32,536 nucleotides of DNA from Chloroflexota bacterium (GTDB taxonomy: Bacteria > Chloroflexota > UBA6077 > FW602-bin22 > JAMCYS01): the NCBI GenBank assembly GCA_023473795.1, contig JAMCYS010000113.1, positions 1-32,536 on the forward strand, read 5' to 3'. The notes under the pieces are model-generated. The model had not been told where the DNA came from, ran no database searches, and was given only the letters and a program-made list of their open reading frames with translations. Positions 31,786-32,536 of the stretch are shown here, piece after piece. A program made the position numbers and the translations under genes. How positions within the stretch are numbered: position 1 is the first letter of the stretch; every line of letters begins with the position of its first letter.

Positions 31786-31867
31786 GGGGAAATGCTGGAA
31801 TTGGCAGACAGGCATGACTTAGGATCATGTGCCGCAAGGCGTGGGGGTTCAAGTCCCCCTTTCCCCA
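31786..31867 (+). tRNA. tRNA-Leu, anticodon UAG
   Basis: A complete class II cloverleaf is visible. Acceptor arms GGGGAAA (31786-31792) and TTTCCCC (31860-31866) pair perfectly, with discriminator A at 31867. The D stem is CTG/CAG. The anticodon stem is CATGA/TCATG with loop CTTAGGA, so the anticodon TAG is at 31820-31822. The long variable arm is GCC-GCAA-GGC, and the T arm is GGGGG-TTCAAGT-CCCCC. The 3-prime CCA is not encoded (CCC follows). It decodes CUA and probably other CUN leucine codons. Confidence 0.95.
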
Positions 31868-32038
31868 CCCATCAGGCCTTACCCTGCCCGGCGTTCCCTT
31901 GATATGTCGCTCTTAGCCAGCGCCCCTTCTCTGACCGTCATTCCTGGAGCGCGAGGACCAAGGCAAACGTTTGATCAGCAAACAGTGGGCGCCGCCCGCA
32001 AACGGCGGGAGCACAAAGCCCGCCGGCGATTGAGTAGT

Positions 32039-32401
32039 ATGAAAGACCCAGTACAGCGCGCAAGTAGCCAGGACGAGGTCACCGGCCTCCGCGACCCGGT
32101 GTTAGCGGAACTGGTGAGCCGTCTGGTTGAGGTCTACAGACCATAGCGCATCTACCTCTTTGGCTCGCGGGCGCGCGAGGATTCCCACGAGGACAGCGAC
32201 TACGATCTTCTCGTCGTAGTGGGCGACGACGCCCCGGCCGAACGTCGGCGCAGTGGCTTGGCCTACCGGGCGCTGCGCGGCACGGGCACGGCCGCCGACG
32301 TGCTCGTGTGGACTAGGCGGGCCTTCGACGAGCGGCTACACCTGCGTGCCTCCCTTCCCTCCACCATCGTGCAAGAGGGCCGACTGCTCTATGCCGCCTG
32401 A
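32039..32401 (+). pseudogene. MNT-type nucleotidyltransferase antitoxin interrupted by a TAG codon
   Basis: The frame reads LRDPVLAELVSRLVEVYRP, then TAG at 32144-32146, and continues in the same frame RIYLFGSRAREDSHEDSDYD to the TGA at 32399-32401. The usual motif is YRPERIYLFGSRARGD, so the stop replaces a likely Glu codon (GAG to TAG is one change). The active-site GS and DxD motifs follow the stop, and the next usable start (GTG at 32219) lies after them. Unless the stop is read through, no active protein is made. MNT proteins neutralise HEPN toxins by adding AMP; a HEPN gene overlaps the end of this frame. The start ATG at 32039 is the best guess. Confidence 0.75.
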
Positions 32402-32536
32402 CGACGTATTGCTTAGAGATACGAGGGAGTGGCTAGGGCGCTCGCAGTCGGACCTGCGAGCCGCGCAAATCGACCTCGCGGCTGCCCCGCCTCTCGTCGA
32501 GGACGCCCTGTTCCACTGCCAGCAGGCGGTTGAGAA
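32391..32536 (+). CDS. HEPN-domain protein, 3-prime end beyond window
   Basis: The first 48 residues are visible. They have the HEPN pattern, with REWLGRSQSDLRAAQIDLA and then LVEDALFHCQQAVEK, the first long helices of the fold. ATG at 32391 overlaps the end of the MNT frame by 11 bases, the usual arrangement of MNT/HEPN toxin-antitoxin pairs. HEPN toxins of this type are RNases. The RX4-6H active site lies beyond the window, so its state is unknown. Confidence 0.8.
   Translation, partial: MPPDDVLLRDTREWLGRSQSDLRAAQIDLAAAPPLVEDALFHCQQAVE

Noticed and set aside
31784-31871. Alternative tRNA-Leu ends with acceptor GCGGGGA and encoded CCA
   Set aside because: This register gives a C-A mismatch at the second acceptor pair, while GGGGAAA/TTTCCCC pairs fully and leaves the expected discriminator A.
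31829-32038. Upstream extension of the MNT frame
   Set aside because: It begins inside the tRNA-Leu gene and adds sequence without similarity to MNT proteins.
1-32536. CRISPR arrays, rRNA genes, complete transposons, integrases
   Set aside because: No regularly spaced repeats, rRNA motifs, transposase or integrase domains were seen on either strand.

Overview
The window is high-GC bacterial chromosome. Genes are mostly in short co-directional operons. TTG and GTG starts with good Shine-Dalgarno sequences are common, and several promoters resemble sigma-70 sites. The gene mix (Tat-exported sugar-binding lipoprotein with an Ala/Pro-rich linker, MASE3 kinase, KGG-repeat stress protein, LysM-C39 protein, flavo-diiron protein, ADP-forming acyl-CoA synthetase) suggests a member of the Chloroflexota. 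This is an inference from gene content, not a phylogenetic result.

Left end (1-3100): a two-gene restriction-modification unit. An N6-adenine methyltransferase overlaps by one base a XamI/SalI-type restriction endonuclease. It is followed by the C-terminal stump of a short-chain dehydrogenase on the other strand.

Catabolic and transport block (3031-11923): an IclR regulator, an ADP-forming acyl-CoA synthetase, a thiolase and a 3-hydroxyacyl-CoA dehydrogenase are followed by a three-gene ABC sugar importer without its own ATPase. The iclR promoter and the importer promoter share an unusual two-part sequence just upstream of and across the -35 box. This suggests that one regulator controls both.

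Middle (12066-22000): a stand-alone DnaB-C-type ATPase on the minus strand, with a strikingly structured leader. Next come an SDR, a PaaI-type thioesterase, glutamate formiminotransferase and a gutted hutH pseudogene. Then a KGG stress protein, a transaldolase-family plus Gfo/Idh/MocA sugar operon, a DUF4432 aldose-epimerase-like gene and a flavo-diiron oxidoreductase. Convergent gene pairs are separated by strong perfect hairpins, including one with 25-bp arms.

Envelope and signalling block (22297-26798): a membrane-anchored LysM-C39 peptidase-like protein is followed by a tight three-gene operon. That operon encodes a GAF/HisKA protein whose ATP-binding boxes are eroded, an unrecognised protein with LysM-like modules and a C-terminal membrane anchor, and a DUF1232 membrane protein. 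This is the best candidate here for an undescribed system.

Right end (26815-32536): a gutted secreted alpha/beta-hydrolase pseudogene, a CCA-adding/poly(A)-polymerase family enzyme with an HD domain, a large MASE3-GAF-PAS histidine kinase, tRNA-Leu(UAG), and an MNT/HEPN pair. In that pair the MNT gene carries an in-frame TAG just before its active site, and the HEPN gene runs off the window. Four decayed genes in 32 kb suggest ongoing gene loss, or in part assembly problems.
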